Assembly: GCF_011326735.1 (NCBI RefSeq) | Contig: NZ_JAANCN010000002.1 | Location: 186,001 to 250,000 of the forward strand | Direction of reading: 5' to 3' | Length of the DNA: 64,000 bases | Source of the DNA: Phycicoccus endophyticus | GTDB lineage: Bacteria > Actinomycetota > Actinomycetes > Actinomycetales > Dermatophilaceae | Shown: positions 8,264 to 17,626 of the stretch, piece by piece | Numbering within the stretch: the stretch's first letter is position 1 | How the letters are laid out: each line of letters starts with the position of its first letter | Notes under the pieces: model-generated | Database searches by the model: none | Seen by the model: only the letters and a program-made list of their open reading frames with translations | What the model was told of the DNA's origin: nothing | Program-made: the position numbers and the translations under genes

Positions 8264-8770
8264 TCACCAGCTGCCCTCGGGCACCTCGTGGAGCTCGGGC
8301 ACCGGCTCGTCCGCCGCCTCGGCGAAGGCGGTGAGGGCGGCCACGAGCCCGGCGCGGCGATCGGCGGGCATCTGCTCGACGATCGCGGCGATCGCCTCCC
8401 GCCGCCGGGCGGTGACCGTGTCGACGAGGCTGCGTCCGCGCCGGGTGAGCGCGATGGCCACCGCCCGCCGGTCGCGGGCGTTCTCCCGGCGGGTGACGAG
8501 GCCGGCCGCGAGCAGCCGGTCGACGGTACGCAGCGCGCTCGAGGCGCCGACCCCGAGCCGCTCGGCGAGGGTGTTCAGCCGGGTCTCCCCGAGCGTGCTC
8601 AGGACGACGAGCGCGCGGAACTGGGTCAGCGTCACGGTGTCCTCGACGTCGGCCAGCGAGCGCGCCGAGACCCCGACGAGCGCCCGGGAGGCCACGAGCA
8701 CGGCGCCGACGATGGCGTCGAGCTCCTCCGCGCTGCCCGCGGGGACGTCCGTGGACGGATTTCCGCTCAT
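8264..8770 (-). CDS. MarR-family transcriptional regulator
   Basis: 168 residues with a winged helix: RLNTLAERLGVGASSALRTVDRLLAAGLVTRRENARDRRAVAI holds the recognition helix and the DxR wing typical of MarR. The gene is divergent from the ClC gene with only 27 nt between the two start codons, and that gap holds TGCAA/TTGCA half-sites. It most likely represses itself and the transporter, though the ligand is unknown. MSGNPSTD is taken as the start because upstream codons fall inside the divergent gene. Confidence 0.88.
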   Translation of the reverse strand: MSGNPSTDVPAGSAEELDAIVGAVLVASRALVGVSARSLADVEDTVTLTQFRALVVLSTLGETRLNTLAERLGVGASSALRTVDRLLAAGLVTRRENARDRRAVAIALTRRGRSLVDTVTARRREAIAAIVEQMPADRRAGLVAALTAFAEAADEPVPELHEVPEGSW

Positions 8771-8773
8771 GCC

Positions 8774-8794
8774 TGCAACTATTGCATACTGCAA
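8774..8794. promoter_or_regulatory. MarR operator between divergent marR and clc genes
   Basis: Three half-sites at 8-nt spacing, TGCAA (8774-8778), TTGCA (8782-8786) and TGCAA (8790-8794), make two overlapping 13-bp palindromes, TGCAA-N3-TTGCA and TTGCA-N3-TGCAA. They occupy nearly the whole 27-nt gap, so a bound dimer would block both genes. A closely similar site (TTGTA-TGC-TGCAA) lies before the second MarR gene at 31193-31205. Confidence 0.65.
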
Positions 8795-8797
8795 CTC

Positions 8798-10582
8798 ATG
8801 TCCGTGAGCGCCGCCGCCCCGCGTCCGACACCGACGACGGGCTGGCGGCGGCGGGCCCGTGTGCGGGGGGACCAGCTGCGGGGCTCGCGTGGCGGCCTGC
8901 TCGCCCTCTCGCTCGTCGTCGGCGCCGGCACCGCGGGCGCCGCGGTCCTCTTCCGGTGGCTCATCGAGACCTTCACCCGGCTGTTCACCGGGCACGCCGA
9001 CTACGCGGCCGTCCCCGGCGCGGCCAACCCCCACCTACCGGCGCTCGGCCGCTGGTTCGTCGTGCTCACCCCCGTCGTGGCCGGCCTGCTCTACGGCCCC
9101 CTCGTCCACCGGTTCGCCCGGGAGGCGCGCGGGCACGGCGTCCCGGAGGTCATGTACGCCGTCGCGCGCAACGGTGGCCGGATCAAGCCACAGGTGGCCG
9201 GGGTCAAGGCGCTCGCCTCGGCACTGTGCATCGGCGGCGGCGGGTCGGTCGGCCGCGAGGGGCCCATCGTCCAGATCGGGTCGGCCCTCGGCTCCACGGT
9301 CGGCCGGGTGGTCCGGGTCACCGAGCCCCGGATGCGCGTGCTCGTCGCGTGCGGCGCCGCCGGCGGCATCGCGGCGACGTTCAACGCCCCGCTCGCCGGG
9401 GTCTTCTTCGCGATGGAGCTGATCCTCGCCGACTTCACGGCCCAGTCCTTCGGGCTCGTCGTCCTCTCCGCCGTCACCGCCTCGGCGATCGGGCGGGCGG
9501 TCCTCGGCAACGAGCCCTTCCTCGCACTGCCGACCTTCACCGTGGCCCACCCGAGCGAGTACCTGCTCTTCGCGCTGCTCGGCGTCGTCGCGGGCGGCGC
9601 CGGCGTCCTGTTCACCCGGGTCCTCTACCGCGTCGAGGACCTCTGCGACGCGCTGTGGCCCGGGCCGGAGTGGGCCCGGCCGGCCGTCGGCGGGCTGCTG
9701 CTCGGCCTGCTCCTGCTCGCGCTGCCGCAGATGTACGGCGTCGGCTACCCCGTCCTCGGCGACGCCATCGACGGCCGCTACGCCATCGCCTTCCTCCTGC
9801 TGCTCCTCGTCGGGAAGATGCTCGCCACTTCCCTGACCATCGGTATCGGCGGCTCGGGCGGGGTGTTCGCGCCGAGCCTGTTCATCGGGGCGATGCTCGG
9901 TGCCGCGTTCGGTGCCGTGGCACACGGCGCGCTTCCCGGCGTCGCCGGCCCGGTCGGCGCCTACGGCCTCATCGGGATGGGCGCGGTGTTCGCCGGCGCG
10001 GCGCGGGCCCCGATCACCGCGGTCATCATCATGTTCGAGCTGACGAACGAGTACTCGATCATCCTCCCGCTGATGACCGCGATCGTCATCGCGACGCTCG
10101 TCAGCCACGCCCTCTCGGCCGACTCCGTCTACACCCTCAAGCTGCGCCGCCGCGGGGTCGACCTCACCGCCCCCGCCCCGGAGTCGCTCGCCTCCCGCAC
10201 GCCGGTGCGCGAGGTGATGCGCCCCCTGCCGCGTCCGGTCGAGGGCGGCACCCCGCTGCGCGACGTCGCCTCCCGCCTGTCGGGCACGAGCTACGGCGTC
10301 CTCCCGCTCGCCGGTGCCGACGGGCGCTACCACGGCGTGGTCACCGCCCGGGCGGTCTCCGAGGCCCTGGCCGGGGGCCGGCACGAGGTCGAGCCGGCCG
10401 AGATGGTCACCGAGCTGCCCGAGCGGGTGCGGGTCACCGACACCCTCGACCGGGTGCTCGACGCCCTCAACCAGAGCGGGGTCGGCGGGATGCCGGTCCT
10501 CGACGAGGACGGGGTCGACCCCGTCGGCTGGGTGACCTACCGGGACGCGCTGACGAGCATGCGGACCGCGAGCACCGGCTGA
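8798..10582 (+). CDS. ClC-family chloride channel/antiporter with CBS domains
   Basis: 594 residues. The membrane core carries the ClC hallmark GREGP at 152-156, with the gating glutamate at 154, and GSGGVFAPSLFIGAMLG in the second half. The first anion-filter motif reads GHGVPEV rather than the classical GSGIPE, putting His where the filter serine usually sits. Residues from about 470 to the end form a CBS pair (TPVREVMRPLPRPV... VGGMPVLDEDG) that often binds adenine nucleotides. The gating Glu favours H+/Cl- exchange over a pure channel. It is divergent from the MarR gene and likely controlled by it. Confidence 0.9.
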   Translation: MSVSAAAPRPTPTTGWRRRARVRGDQLRGSRGGLLALSLVVGAGTAGAAVLFRWLIETFTRLFTGHADYAAVPGAANPHLPALGRWFVVLTPVVAGLLYGPLVHRFAREARGHGVPEVMYAVARNGGRIKPQVAGVKALASALCIGGGGSVGREGPIVQIGSALGSTVGRVVRVTEPRMRVLVACGAAGGIAATFNAPLAGVFFAMELILADFTAQSFGLVVLSAVTASAIGRAVLGNEPFLALPTFTVAHPSEYLLFALLGVVAGGAGVLFTRVLYRVEDLCDALWPGPEWARPAVGGLLLGLLLLALPQMYGVGYPVLGDAIDGRYAIAFLLLLLVGKMLATSLTIGIGGSGGVFAPSLFIGAMLGAAFGAVAHGALPGVAGPVGAYGLIGMGAVFAGAARAPITAVIIMFELTNEYSIILPLMTAIVIATLVSHALSADSVYTLKLRRRGVDLTAPAPESLASRTPVREVMRPLPRPVEGGTPLRDVASRLSGTSYGVLPLAGADGRYHGVVTARAVSEALAGGRHEVEPAEMVTELPERVRVTDTLDRVLDALNQSGVGGMPVLDEDGVDPVGWVTYRDALTSMRTASTG

Positions 10583-10671
10583 CGCCTCGCCCGGGCCGCG
10601 CGAGGCGCCCGGGGGTCCGGGACGGCCGGGATGGCCGGGATGGCCGGGAGGCCCCGCAGCGTTGCCCGGAG

Positions 10672-12087
10672 GTGAGCACCCCCGAGGAGACCGTCCCCGC
10701 GGCCGACCATCTCGACCGCCGCTCCGCCCGGGGCCGGGCGGTGCTCGCCGGCCTCGTCCTCGGGACGGGCGTCGCCATCCTCGACGGCAGCGTCGTCACC
10801 GTGGCCCTGCGGACCATCGGCACCGACCTCGGGGCCTCCCTGGCCCAGCTGCAGTGGGTCGTCGCCGGCTACCTGCTCGCCCTCGCCTCCCTCGTCCTCG
10901 TCGGGGGCGCGCTCGGGGACCGCTGGGGGCGGCGGCGGGTCTACCTCGTCGGGGTCACCTGGTTCGCCACCGCGTCGGCGCTGTGCGCGCTCGCCGCCAG
11001 CCCCGCCCAGCTCGTCGGCCTGCGGGTCCTCCAGGGCGTCGGCGCGGCGCTGCTCACCCCCGGCGCGCTGGCGATCATCCGCAGCTCCTTCCGCCCCGAG
11101 GACCGCGGGCCCGCGGTCGGCACCTGGGCGGGGTACTCGGGCGTCGCCGCGGCGCTCGGCCCGCTCGTCGGCGGCTGGCTCGTCGACCACGCGTCGTGGC
11201 GCTGGGTCTTCGGCATCAATGTCCCGCTGTGCCTCGCCGTCCTCGCACTCACGGCGCGCACCGCCCCCGAGAGCCGCGACCCGCAGGCGCGCGAGCGTCC
11301 GTTCGACCTGCTCGGCGGCGTCCTCGCGGCCCTCTCCCTCGGTGCCCTGACGTACGTGCTCACCGCCCGGGCCCCGACGCCCGCGGGCGTCTCGGCGGGC
11401 GGATGGGCGCTCGCCGTCGGCGCGGGGGTGGGGTTCGTCGTCGTCGAGCGCCGCTCGAGCCACCCGCTCGTGCCGCTGTCGCTGTTCGCCTCCCGGGTCT
11501 TCTCCGCCGCCAACGCGATGACCCTGCTCGTCTACGGCGCCCTCGGCGTGGTGACCCTCTTCGTCGTCCTCGAGCTGCAGGTCGCCGGGTGGAGCGCGCT
11601 GACGGCCGGGCTGTCGAGCCTGCCGCTCACCGTCGCGATGATGCTGCTCTCCTCCCGCTCGGCCGCCCTGGCCGAGCGGGTCGGGCCGCGGCTGCCGATG
11701 ACGGTGGGGCCGGCGCTGTGCGCCGCCGGCGCCCTCCTCCTGCTGCGGGTCGGCCCGGCCGCCGGGTGGCTCGACGTGTTGCCGGGGATGGTCGTCTTCG
11801 CGCTCGGCCTGGCCACGCTCGTCTCGCCGCTCACCGCGACCGTGCTCGCCGCGGCGCCCGACCGGCACGCCGGCGTCGCGAGCGGGGTGAACAACGCGGT
11901 GGCCCGGGCGGGGTCGCTCGTCGCCGTCGCCGCGCTGCCGGGGCTCGTGGGGCTGGCGGGCACGGACTACCTCGACCCCGACGCGATGACCTCCGGCTAC
12001 CGGGCGGCGATGCTGTGGTGCGCGGCGCTGCTGCTCGCCGGCGCGGTGGTCAGCCGGGTCGGGCTCAGCGCAGGAGAGCGCCGGTGA
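10672..12087 (+). CDS. MFS drug-resistance transporter (DHA2-like)
   Basis: 471 residues, strongly hydrophobic. The TM1 motif LDGSVVTVALRTIGTDL and the loop GGALGDRWGRRRVYLVG (motif A) place it in the DHA2 group of 14-TM proton-linked exporters. The GTG start gives VSTPEETVPAADHLDRR before TM1. GGAGG lies directly against this GTG, so a start slightly further in (GTG at 10741) is possible. The gene ends inside the convergent hydrolase gene, overlapping it by 23 nt. It is preceded by three near-copies of GGCCGGGATG. Substrate unknown. Confidence 0.85.
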   Translation: MSTPEETVPAADHLDRRSARGRAVLAGLVLGTGVAILDGSVVTVALRTIGTDLGASLAQLQWVVAGYLLALASLVLVGGALGDRWGRRRVYLVGVTWFATASALCALAASPAQLVGLRVLQGVGAALLTPGALAIIRSSFRPEDRGPAVGTWAGYSGVAAALGPLVGGWLVDHASWRWVFGINVPLCLAVLALTARTAPESRDPQARERPFDLLGGVLAALSLGALTYVLTARAPTPAGVSAGGWALAVGAGVGFVVVERRSSHPLVPLSLFASRVFSAANAMTLLVYGALGVVTLFVVLELQVAGWSALTAGLSSLPLTVAMMLLSSRSAALAERVGPRLPMTVGPALCAAGALLLLRVGPAAGWLDVLPGMVVFALGLATLVSPLTATVLAAAPDRHAGVASGVNNAVARAGSLVAVAALPGLVGLAGTDYLDPDAMTSGYRAAMLWCAALLLAGAVVSRVGLSAGERR

Positions 12088-12718
12088 CGAAGTCGGTCAC
12101 GGTGCGGTGCCAGTAGCCGGGCCGACGCATCATCGCGTGCTTCTCCCCGGCCACGCGCAGGTGCGTCACCTGCGCACCCTCGTGCGTCCACCGGGCCGCC
12201 ACCGCGGCCGTGCGGCGCGGGTCGGTCGTGCGGTCCTGCGTGCCGTGCATGAGCAGGACCGGCACGGTGGGCCGCAGGCGGCGGACGTCGTCCTCGACCC
12301 ACGGCGCGAGCGCGGCGACCGCCGCGACCGCCGGCTCGCTCGCGAGCCGCAGCGCGACCCGGCCCCCCATCGAGTGCCCGACGAGGGCGACCGGCCGCCC
12401 GGGAGCGGCCCGGCGGATGTGCTCGAGGGCCCAGCGGGCGTCCTGCACCGGGTCCTCCGCCGCACCGTTCCACCCCCGCAGGCGGTAGGTCAGCCGCAGG
12501 ACGGCCAGCCGGCCGGAGCCACCGTGGCGCAGCGACCAGGCGAACGGCAGCATCCGCAGCACCGCCAGCTGGCGCCCGCTGACCTCCTCCCGGCTGTGCT
12601 CGCGCCCGCCGTGCAGGACGAGGGCCACGCCGTCGCAGCCCGGGTCGGCGCGGCCGTGCAGCCGTGCGCCCTCCCCGCCGGGAGGCAGGGGCTGCCCGCC
12701 GCCGGATGCGTCGGTCAC
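12065..12718 (-). CDS. Alpha/beta hydrolase (dienelactone hydrolase/esterase type)
   Basis: 217 residues with a complete apparent catalytic triad: nucleophile elbow GHSMGG (Ser116), LMHGTQDRTTD (Asp162) and GEKHAMM (His194). No signal peptide is seen, so it is probably cytoplasmic. VALVLHGG near residue 31 forms the oxyanion strand. It follows dcd by 7 nt and is probably cotranscribed with it. The substrate cannot be predicted. Confidence 0.85.
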   Translation of the reverse strand: MTDASGGGQPLPPGGEGARLHGRADPGCDGVALVLHGGREHSREEVSGRQLAVLRMLPFAWSLRHGGSGRLAVLRLTYRLRGWNGAAEDPVQDARWALEHIRRAAPGRPVALVGHSMGGRVALRLASEPAVAAVAALAPWVEDDVRRLRPTVPVLLMHGTQDRTTDPRRTAAVAARWTHEGAQVTHLRVAGEKHAMMRRPGYWHRTVTDFVTGALLR

Positions 12719-12725
12719 CGGGCGC

Positions 12726-13301
12726 TCAGACCTCGGCCCGGTGGAAGTTCTGGAAGCTGCGGCTCGCCGTCGGCCCGCGCTGGCCCTGGTAGTGCGACCC
12801 GTAGGCCTCCGAGCCGTAGGGGTTCTCGGACGGGCTGGTGAGCCGGAAGAACGCGAGCTGGCCGATCTTCATGCCGGGCCAGAGCATGATCGGCAAGGTG
12901 GCGACGTTGCTCAGCTCGAGGGTGACGTGCCCGGTGAAGCCGGGGTCGACGAAGCCGGCGGTCGCGTGGGTGAGCAGGCCGAGCCGGCCGAGGCTGGACT
13001 TGCCCTCGACGCGGGCGGCGAGGTCGTCGGGCAGGCTCACCGTCTCGAGGGTCGAGCCGAGGACGAACTCGCCGGGGTGGAGGACGAAGCCCTCCTGCGG
13101 GTCGACCTCGACGAGCCGGGTGAGGTCGGCCTGGTCCTGCGCGGGGTCGATGACCTGGTACTTGTGGTTGTCGAAGAGCCGGAAGAACTTGTCGAGCCGG
13201 ACGTCGACGCTGCTGGGCTGGACCATCGCCGGGTCCCACGGGTCGAGGGCGACCCGGCCGGCCTCGATCTCGGCGCGGATGTCACGGTCGGAGAGGAGCA
13301 C
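12726..13301 (-). CDS. dcd: dCTP deaminase, probably the bifunctional dUMP-forming type
   Basis: 191 residues. [11 protein letters not shown] (100-110), [11 protein letters not shown] (112-122) and the catalytic Glu129 in TLELSN match the Dcd family. The HxTAGxxDxGF form, with Ala and Gly in the loop, is the signature of bifunctional enzymes known from Methanocaldococcus and Mycobacterium that release dUMP directly from dCTP. That supplies thymidylate synthesis without making free dUTP. It is the first gene of a two-gene unit with the hydrolase. Confidence 0.93.
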   Translation of the reverse strand: MLLSDRDIRAEIEAGRVALDPWDPAMVQPSSVDVRLDKFFRLFDNHKYQVIDPAQDQADLTRLVEVDPQEGFVLHPGEFVLGSTLETVSLPDDLAARVEGKSSLGRLGLLTHATAGFVDPGFTGHVTLELSNVATLPIMLWPGMKIGQLAFFRLTSPSENPYGSEAYGSHYQGQRGPTASRSFQNFHRAEV

Positions 13302-13584
13302 GCGCGTCAGGCTACCTCGGCCTCGGCGCCCCGCCGGCGCGTCCGTACGCTGTCCCCGCGGTCCGGGGGCTGCACCGGGCGGCCCGGAGCCTCACCACCC
13401 GGACGGAGCGCGCGCCGCCGCCACGGGGCTTACGGACCGTCGGCGTGCAGCGGGAACCTCGCCGATGCTGGGGCGCCACGGAGCGAGGGGGTGGAGCCGG
13501 GGCCCGGGAGGCGGTGCGGCGAGGCGTGGGACGTCGGCTAGACTTCCCGGCGCCGGCGGTCGGACCACCCGTATCGCCCGGCAC

Positions 13585-13658
13585 GCCGATGTAGCTCAAT
13601 GGTAGAGCGCCAGCTTCCCAAGCTGGACACGCGGGTTCGATTCCCGTCATCGGCTCCA
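13585..13658 (+). tRNA. tRNA-Gly (anticodon CCC)
   Basis: A complete cloverleaf. Acceptor GCCGATG (13585-13591) pairs with CATCGGC (13648-13654). The D-arm is GCTC/GAGC, and the anticodon stem CCAGC/GCTGG encloses the loop TTCCCAA with anticodon CCC. The T-arm has the loop TTCGATT. Discriminator T and an encoded CCA end the gene at 13658. It decodes GGG glycine codons. The gap back to dcd (13302-13584) holds no gene that I can support. Confidence 0.97.
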
Positions 13659-13901
13659 CCGCATCACCGCAGGTCAGCCCGCAGGAGGCCGACCGCACCG
13701 TCCGGTGGCGGCCAGACGAAGCCACGCAGGGGCGCCCACCCCGGCCCGCTGGCCCGCAGCCTCCCGGCGACCCGAGCGAGAACGCCGGCAGGTGCCCGCC
13801 ACCTGCCGGATTGCCACGGATCGGCCCCGCTTGTGGGCTACCCTCGTCGCACCCCGAGGCAGGGACCGGATCGCGGGGACGTGCCATACCGAGGACAGCC
13901 C

Positions 13902-15206
13902 ATGCCCCAGACCCGCGCCCGTGCCCTGGTGGCCACGGTGGTCGCCGCCCTGACCGCGACCACCCTCGCGCCTGCCTCTCTGGCCCAGACCGCCGCCGTG
14001 CCGGGGATGCACACGACGGCGGTCGCCACCGCGCAGTCCGCCGTCACCGCCGCCTCGGGCACCAACGCCGACAACCGCATCCACACCAAGCTGGGCAAGC
14101 GCGTCACCGTGGCCCGCTTCGGGAAACAGTTCTCCGGGGTGGTCATGGACGCCAGCGCCAACCGGATCGTGTGGAGCAAGAACCTGCGCAAGACGCTCAT
14201 GCCCGCGTCGACCACCAAGCTCGTCACCGCCTTCAACGCCCTGACGGTCTTCGGCCCGGACACCCGCTTCGTCACCCGGGTGCGGCGCGGGCCGCGGGTG
14301 AACCAGGTGACCATCCAGGGCTTCGGGGACCCGAGCCTGACCAGCGCCGACGTCGACCTGCTGGCCTCCGCGACCGCCGCCTACCTCAAGGCCCGGGGCG
14401 TCACCATGGCGCACGTCTACGCCGACGACGACGTCTTCCCGACCCCCAGCCTCGCCGTGGGCTGGAAGGCGAGCTACGTCCCCGACTCGATCGCACCCGT
14501 CCGGGCGCTCGTCCGCGACCAGCGCAACACCCCGGACACCACCCGGGACGCCGCCCTCTACTTCCGGGCCCGCCTCAAGGCGCACGGCATCGCCCGGGTG
14601 ACCTACGACGGACGCCGGGACGTCGCCCGGGACGCGACGACGGTGGCGACCGTGCGCGGCGACGCGCTGTCGGACATCGTCAGCCGGATGCTCCTGCACA
14701 GCGACAACGAGATCGCCGAGACGCTGCACAAGCTCGTCGGTCGGCAGCAGGGCGTCGGCACCTCGTGGTCACGCGCCCGGACGGCGCAGTCGCGCGTGCT
14801 CACCCGCAAGGGCCTGGCGGTGGGTGCCCTCTACGACGGCTCGGGGCTCTCCCGGTCCGACCGGATGTCGAGCCTCCAGCTGGCGCGGGTCGTCATGCGC
14901 GGCGTCAACCCCCGCGCGACGAACCTCGCCGTGATGCGCCAGGCCGCAGCGATCCCGACCGCGGGGCAGACGGGCACGCTCGCCGCCAAGTACGGCCGTT
15001 TCACGACCCGCCAGTCGCGGTGCGCCGCGGGCAAGGTGTGGGCCAAGACCGGCAGCCTCTCCGACGTCGTCGCCCTCGCCGGGTTCACCGTCGGTGCCGA
15101 CGGGCGCCTGAAGGTCTTCGCCTTCCTCGTCAACGGCAAGGACTCCACGCTCAAGCTCAAGCAGCAGCTCGACATGCTCGCCGCCACCGTCAAGGGCTGC
15201 TACTGA
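13902..15206 (+). CDS. dacB: D-alanyl-D-alanine carboxypeptidase/endopeptidase, PBP4 type (peptidase S13)
   Basis: 434 residues. An N-terminal signal peptide (MPQTRARALVATVVAALTATTLAPASLAQ) exports it. The three penicillin-binding motifs are present: S-T-T-K at 103-106 (PASTTKLVTA), S-D-N at 267-269 (LHSDNEIAETL) and K-T-G at 382-384 (WAKTGSLSDV). It trims peptidoglycan stem peptides outside the membrane. The ATG at 13902 is chosen for the signal peptide; the frame upstream crosses the tRNA. Slightly shorter than E. coli PBP4, with less room for the inserted domains. Confidence 0.92.
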   Translation: MPQTRARALVATVVAALTATTLAPASLAQTAAVPGMHTTAVATAQSAVTAASGTNADNRIHTKLGKRVTVARFGKQFSGVVMDASANRIVWSKNLRKTLMPASTTKLVTAFNALTVFGPDTRFVTRVRRGPRVNQVTIQGFGDPSLTSADVDLLASATAAYLKARGVTMAHVYADDDVFPTPSLAVGWKASYVPDSIAPVRALVRDQRNTPDTTRDAALYFRARLKAHGIARVTYDGRRDVARDATTVATVRGDALSDIVSRMLLHSDNEIAETLHKLVGRQQGVGTSWSRARTAQSRVLTRKGLAVGALYDGSGLSRSDRMSSLQLARVVMRGVNPRATNLAVMRQAAAIPTAGQTGTLAAKYGRFTTRQSRCAAGKVWAKTGSLSDVVALAGFTVGADGRLKVFAFLVNGKDSTLKLKQQLDMLAATVKGCY

Positions 15207-15223
15207 GACGTAGCCGTTCCCTG

Positions 15224-16000
15224 TCAAGTGGGCAGGGTGGGGCGCCACCGGGCTGGGTGTCCGGCGCCGCCTCTGTCGTTCTCCGCGGGGCCGGGCGGGT
15301 GTCTGGTCGACGGCGCCGTCAGTCGGTGTTCGCACGTTGGGTACCGCATGGCGGTGTCTTGGCGGGAGCTTTCGCGTGGTCTGAGGTCGAGCGCGGCCCG
15401 GGGGCTGCTCACAGCAGGGCCGGGCGGGTTGGCTCCGGGTTGGGGCCAGCGCCATCCGGCGAGCTCGCGGGCGACCGCCGTGCGGGCGACGGTGTGCTTC
15501 TATCGGCGGGTCTCGAGCTGGACCCAGCGGTGGTTCAGGCGCCGGTCACCGGCATCGGCGCGGCTTCGACCAGCAGCCGTCGGGCGTGGCTGTTCCGGGT
15601 CTTGGTGATGCCGCCCTGCGTGCGTCTGTCTCCGCTGGAGTGTTTCGGTGGGCACGAGCCCGACGTAGGCGCGGATCGTGGCACCGTCCAGGCGGCGCCA
15701 GTCCCCGATCTCGGCGGCGAGGGCGAACCCGGTGAGGGTGGAGACCCCGCACAGGCAGGTCAACCGGCGGGTGGTGTCGGTGTACTCGCTGTCCGCGGCC
15801 ATGGCGGCGATGGCGGTGTCGAGCCAGTCCGGGTGGGCCGCGGTCAGTTGCACGCTCTCGAACGCGACCCGGGTGCCGCCCGTGGCGTGAACCGATCGTG
15901 CGTGCACGTCCAGCCCGACCCTCGTACGCTCTTGGAACACGAGGGCCTCCCACAACTGTCGGATAGGCCGGGCAAGGACATCTCGACCGGCAACCTTCAA
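15224..16000 (-). pseudogene. IS110-family transposase remnant, internally deleted and frameshifted
   Basis: The N-terminal DEDD-type start (VGLDVHARSVHAT) is fused after about 45 residues to the C-terminal transposase_20 region (VSTLTGFALAAEIGDW, ATIRAYVGLVPTE). Some 150 or more residues of a ~400-residue IS110 transposase are missing. The frame then changes near 15600 (a second frame continues HPAETDARR and a third gives ARELAGWRWP and the C-terminal tail). No intact ends or flanking duplication are evident. This scar marks the left border of an accessory patch. Confidence 0.8.
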
Positions 16001-16081
16001 TCCGAGGGCTCACCCATACCGTCTGAGGAGGCCCAGTCGGTCCCCACACCGCCCCGATCCCCGCGGTCGTCTGCTCGGGGA

Positions 16082-16927
16082 TCACACCGCGAAACCGCGC
16101 TCGGCAAGCAGTTGCTTGCTGAGGTTCCAGAGGCCGGCCGCCGCCTCGTCCGGGTGAAGCCGGGCGGGCAGCGCCGCAGGGCGGTTGCGCTCGTGGTACC
16201 CGCCCGGCTCCCAGCCCGCATCCTCCGGGGCGAGGGCCAGCTGGAGCATCCGCCGGGCTCCGTCCTCGGGTGTCGCCAGCACCCGGCGGCTGATCGGGTT
16301 GGCATAGAGCCACCGGAACGATGCACGGCCGGTCGAGCCGAAGTTGGAGGCGATGACCCCGGGATGGAAGGCCGTGGCGGTGATACCCTCGGCGTCCGCC
16401 CGTCGCTGCAACTCGCGGGCGAACAGGGCGTTCTCGAGCTTCGCGTAGGAATAGGCCTTCATGGGCGTGTAACCGGCGGCGAACTGCACATTGTCGAGGT
16501 CGTACCGGCGCACCGTACGGACTGCCATGCTGGAGGTCTGCACGACGCGGGCGCCACTGGCGGCCAACAGCGGGCGCAGGCGGGCGGTGAGCAGGAAGCC
16601 GGCCAGGTGGTTGACCTGGAAGGTCTGCTCTAGTCCGTCGCCGGTCACGCGTCGTTCCGCGAAGATCCCACCAGCGTTGTTGGCGAGCACGTCGATGCGC
16701 TCATAACGGCCGGTCAGCTCCTCGGCCAGCCGCACGACCTGTGCCAGTTCGCTGTAGTCGGCGAGGTGGTACGGGACGCCAAGCTCCGCGGCGACCACCG
16801 CGGTCTTCTGCGGCGAGCGGCCCACCACGACCACCCGGTGCCCGTCCCGTGCCGCCGCCCGAGCAGCGGCTGCGCCGATGCCGTCGCTGGCGCCGGTGAT
16901 CACGATGGTCCTTTGCGCAGCGTCCAC
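16082..16927 (-). CDS. SDR-family oxidoreductase (retinol dehydrogenase/protochlorophyllide reductase-like)
   Basis: 281 residues. Cofactor motif TGASDGIG at 11-18, NNAGG at 84-88, catalytic Ser near 133-134 and Y160-x-x-x-K164 (YSYAK). The arginine in VVGRS after beta-2 suggests NADPH. The gene is divergent from a TetR regulator with a 55-nt gap that holds a palindrome, so it is probably repressed by it. The region lies between two IS remnants, suggesting transfer as a cassette. The substrate is unknown. Confidence 0.87.
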   Translation of the reverse strand: MDAAQRTIVITGASDGIGAAAARAAARDGHRVVVVGRSPQKTAVVAAELGVPYHLADYSELAQVVRLAEELTGRYERIDVLANNAGGIFAERRVTGDGLEQTFQVNHLAGFLLTARLRPLLAASGARVVQTSSMAVRTVRRYDLDNVQFAAGYTPMKAYSYAKLENALFARELQRRADAEGITATAFHPGVIASNFGSTGRASFRWLYANPISRRVLATPEDGARRMLQLALAPEDAGWEPGGYHERNRPAALPARLHPDEAAAGLWNLSKQLLAERGFAV

Positions 16928-16949
16928 AACTTCTCCCTCAACACGCCTA

Positions 16950-16964
16950 TGAGACTGAATCTCA
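16950..16964. promoter_or_regulatory. TetR operator between divergent SDR and tetR
   Basis: TGAGACTGAATCTCA is an inverted repeat (TGAGA/TCTCA) around a 5-nt centre, in an AT-rich 55-nt gap between the SDR start (16927) and the TetR start (16983). Position and symmetry fit a TetR-dimer site controlling both genes. Confidence 0.6.
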
Positions 16965-16982
16965 AGAGTAAACTAGGTATCC

Positions 16983-17573
16983 ATGAAGTTCGCGTCAACC
17001 GGCCTCGGATCGCGCCTACGGAACGAGGCGCGTGCTGAGGTCGCGCGCGTCGCGCTCGAGCTCGCCGTCGACCGTGGCTTCGACGAGGTGACGGTCAGCG
17101 AGATTGCCCAGGCCGCGGGAATATCGCGAGCGACGTTCTTCCGCTATTTCGACGGCAAGAACGATGCCGTGCTGGCGAGCATCGACGGCATCGGGAACCG
17201 GATCGCCGCCGCGGTCCTCGAACAGCCCGACGAGATCGACGCCTGGACGGCCCTCAGCCGTGCGACCGCCGCCGTGGTCGGCGACGAACTGGCTGACGCC
17301 GACCGCTCGCTCGCGCGGGCGCGGCTGGTTACCCGCACGACTAGCCTGCGCGCCCGCGAACTGGAGAAGCAGCACCGCTGGCAGGAGCAGCTGCGCGCCG
17401 CCATCGCGGCCCGCTCGGCGGCTGCGGCGGACGACATCCGCGTGCGCACACTCTCCGCCGCCGCTCTCGCCGCGCTCCAGGCGGCAACGGATGCTTGGGT
17501 CGAGTCCGACGGGCGCCTGTCGCCGAAGACACTACTCGAGCAGGCCTTCGCCGCCCTCCGCGCACCGCAGTAG
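16983..17573 (+). CDS. TetR-family transcriptional regulator
   Basis: 196 residues. The N-terminal helix-turn-helix is EVTVSEIAQAAGISRATFFRYFDGKNDAV, a textbook TetR recognition helix (TFFRYF) at about 38-62. The C-terminal part is alanine-rich and helical, suited to ligand binding and dimerisation. It is divergent from one SDR gene and lies 53 nt before a second, so it probably regulates a small dehydrogenase regulon whose substrate would be the inducer. Confidence 0.9.
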   Translation: MKFASTGLGSRLRNEARAEVARVALELAVDRGFDEVTVSEIAQAAGISRATFFRYFDGKNDAVLASIDGIGNRIAAAVLEQPDEIDAWTALSRATAAVVGDELADADRSLARARLVTRTTSLRARELEKQHRWQEQLRAAIAARSAAAADDIRVRTLSAAALAALQAATDAWVESDGRLSPKTLLEQAFAALRAPQ

Positions 17574-17626
17574 CACGTGGCGACCCGCGCCGGGTCGCCG
17601 ATCCGAAGAAGGAAGGTAAAGAGAAG

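Noticed and set aside
10622-10651. GGCCGGGATG short tandem units before the MFS gene as a regulatory element
   Set aside because: Only three imperfect 10-bp copies of a GC-rich word; likely slippage in intergenic DNA.
13585-13658. Integration of the nearby IS patch at the tRNA-Gly 3' end
   Set aside because: dacB lies between the tRNA and the IS110 scar, and I saw no repeated tRNA end downstream.
15228-15608. A plus-strand 126-codon frame over the IS110 scar
   Set aside because: Antisense to the recognisable transposase fragments and without any motif of its own.
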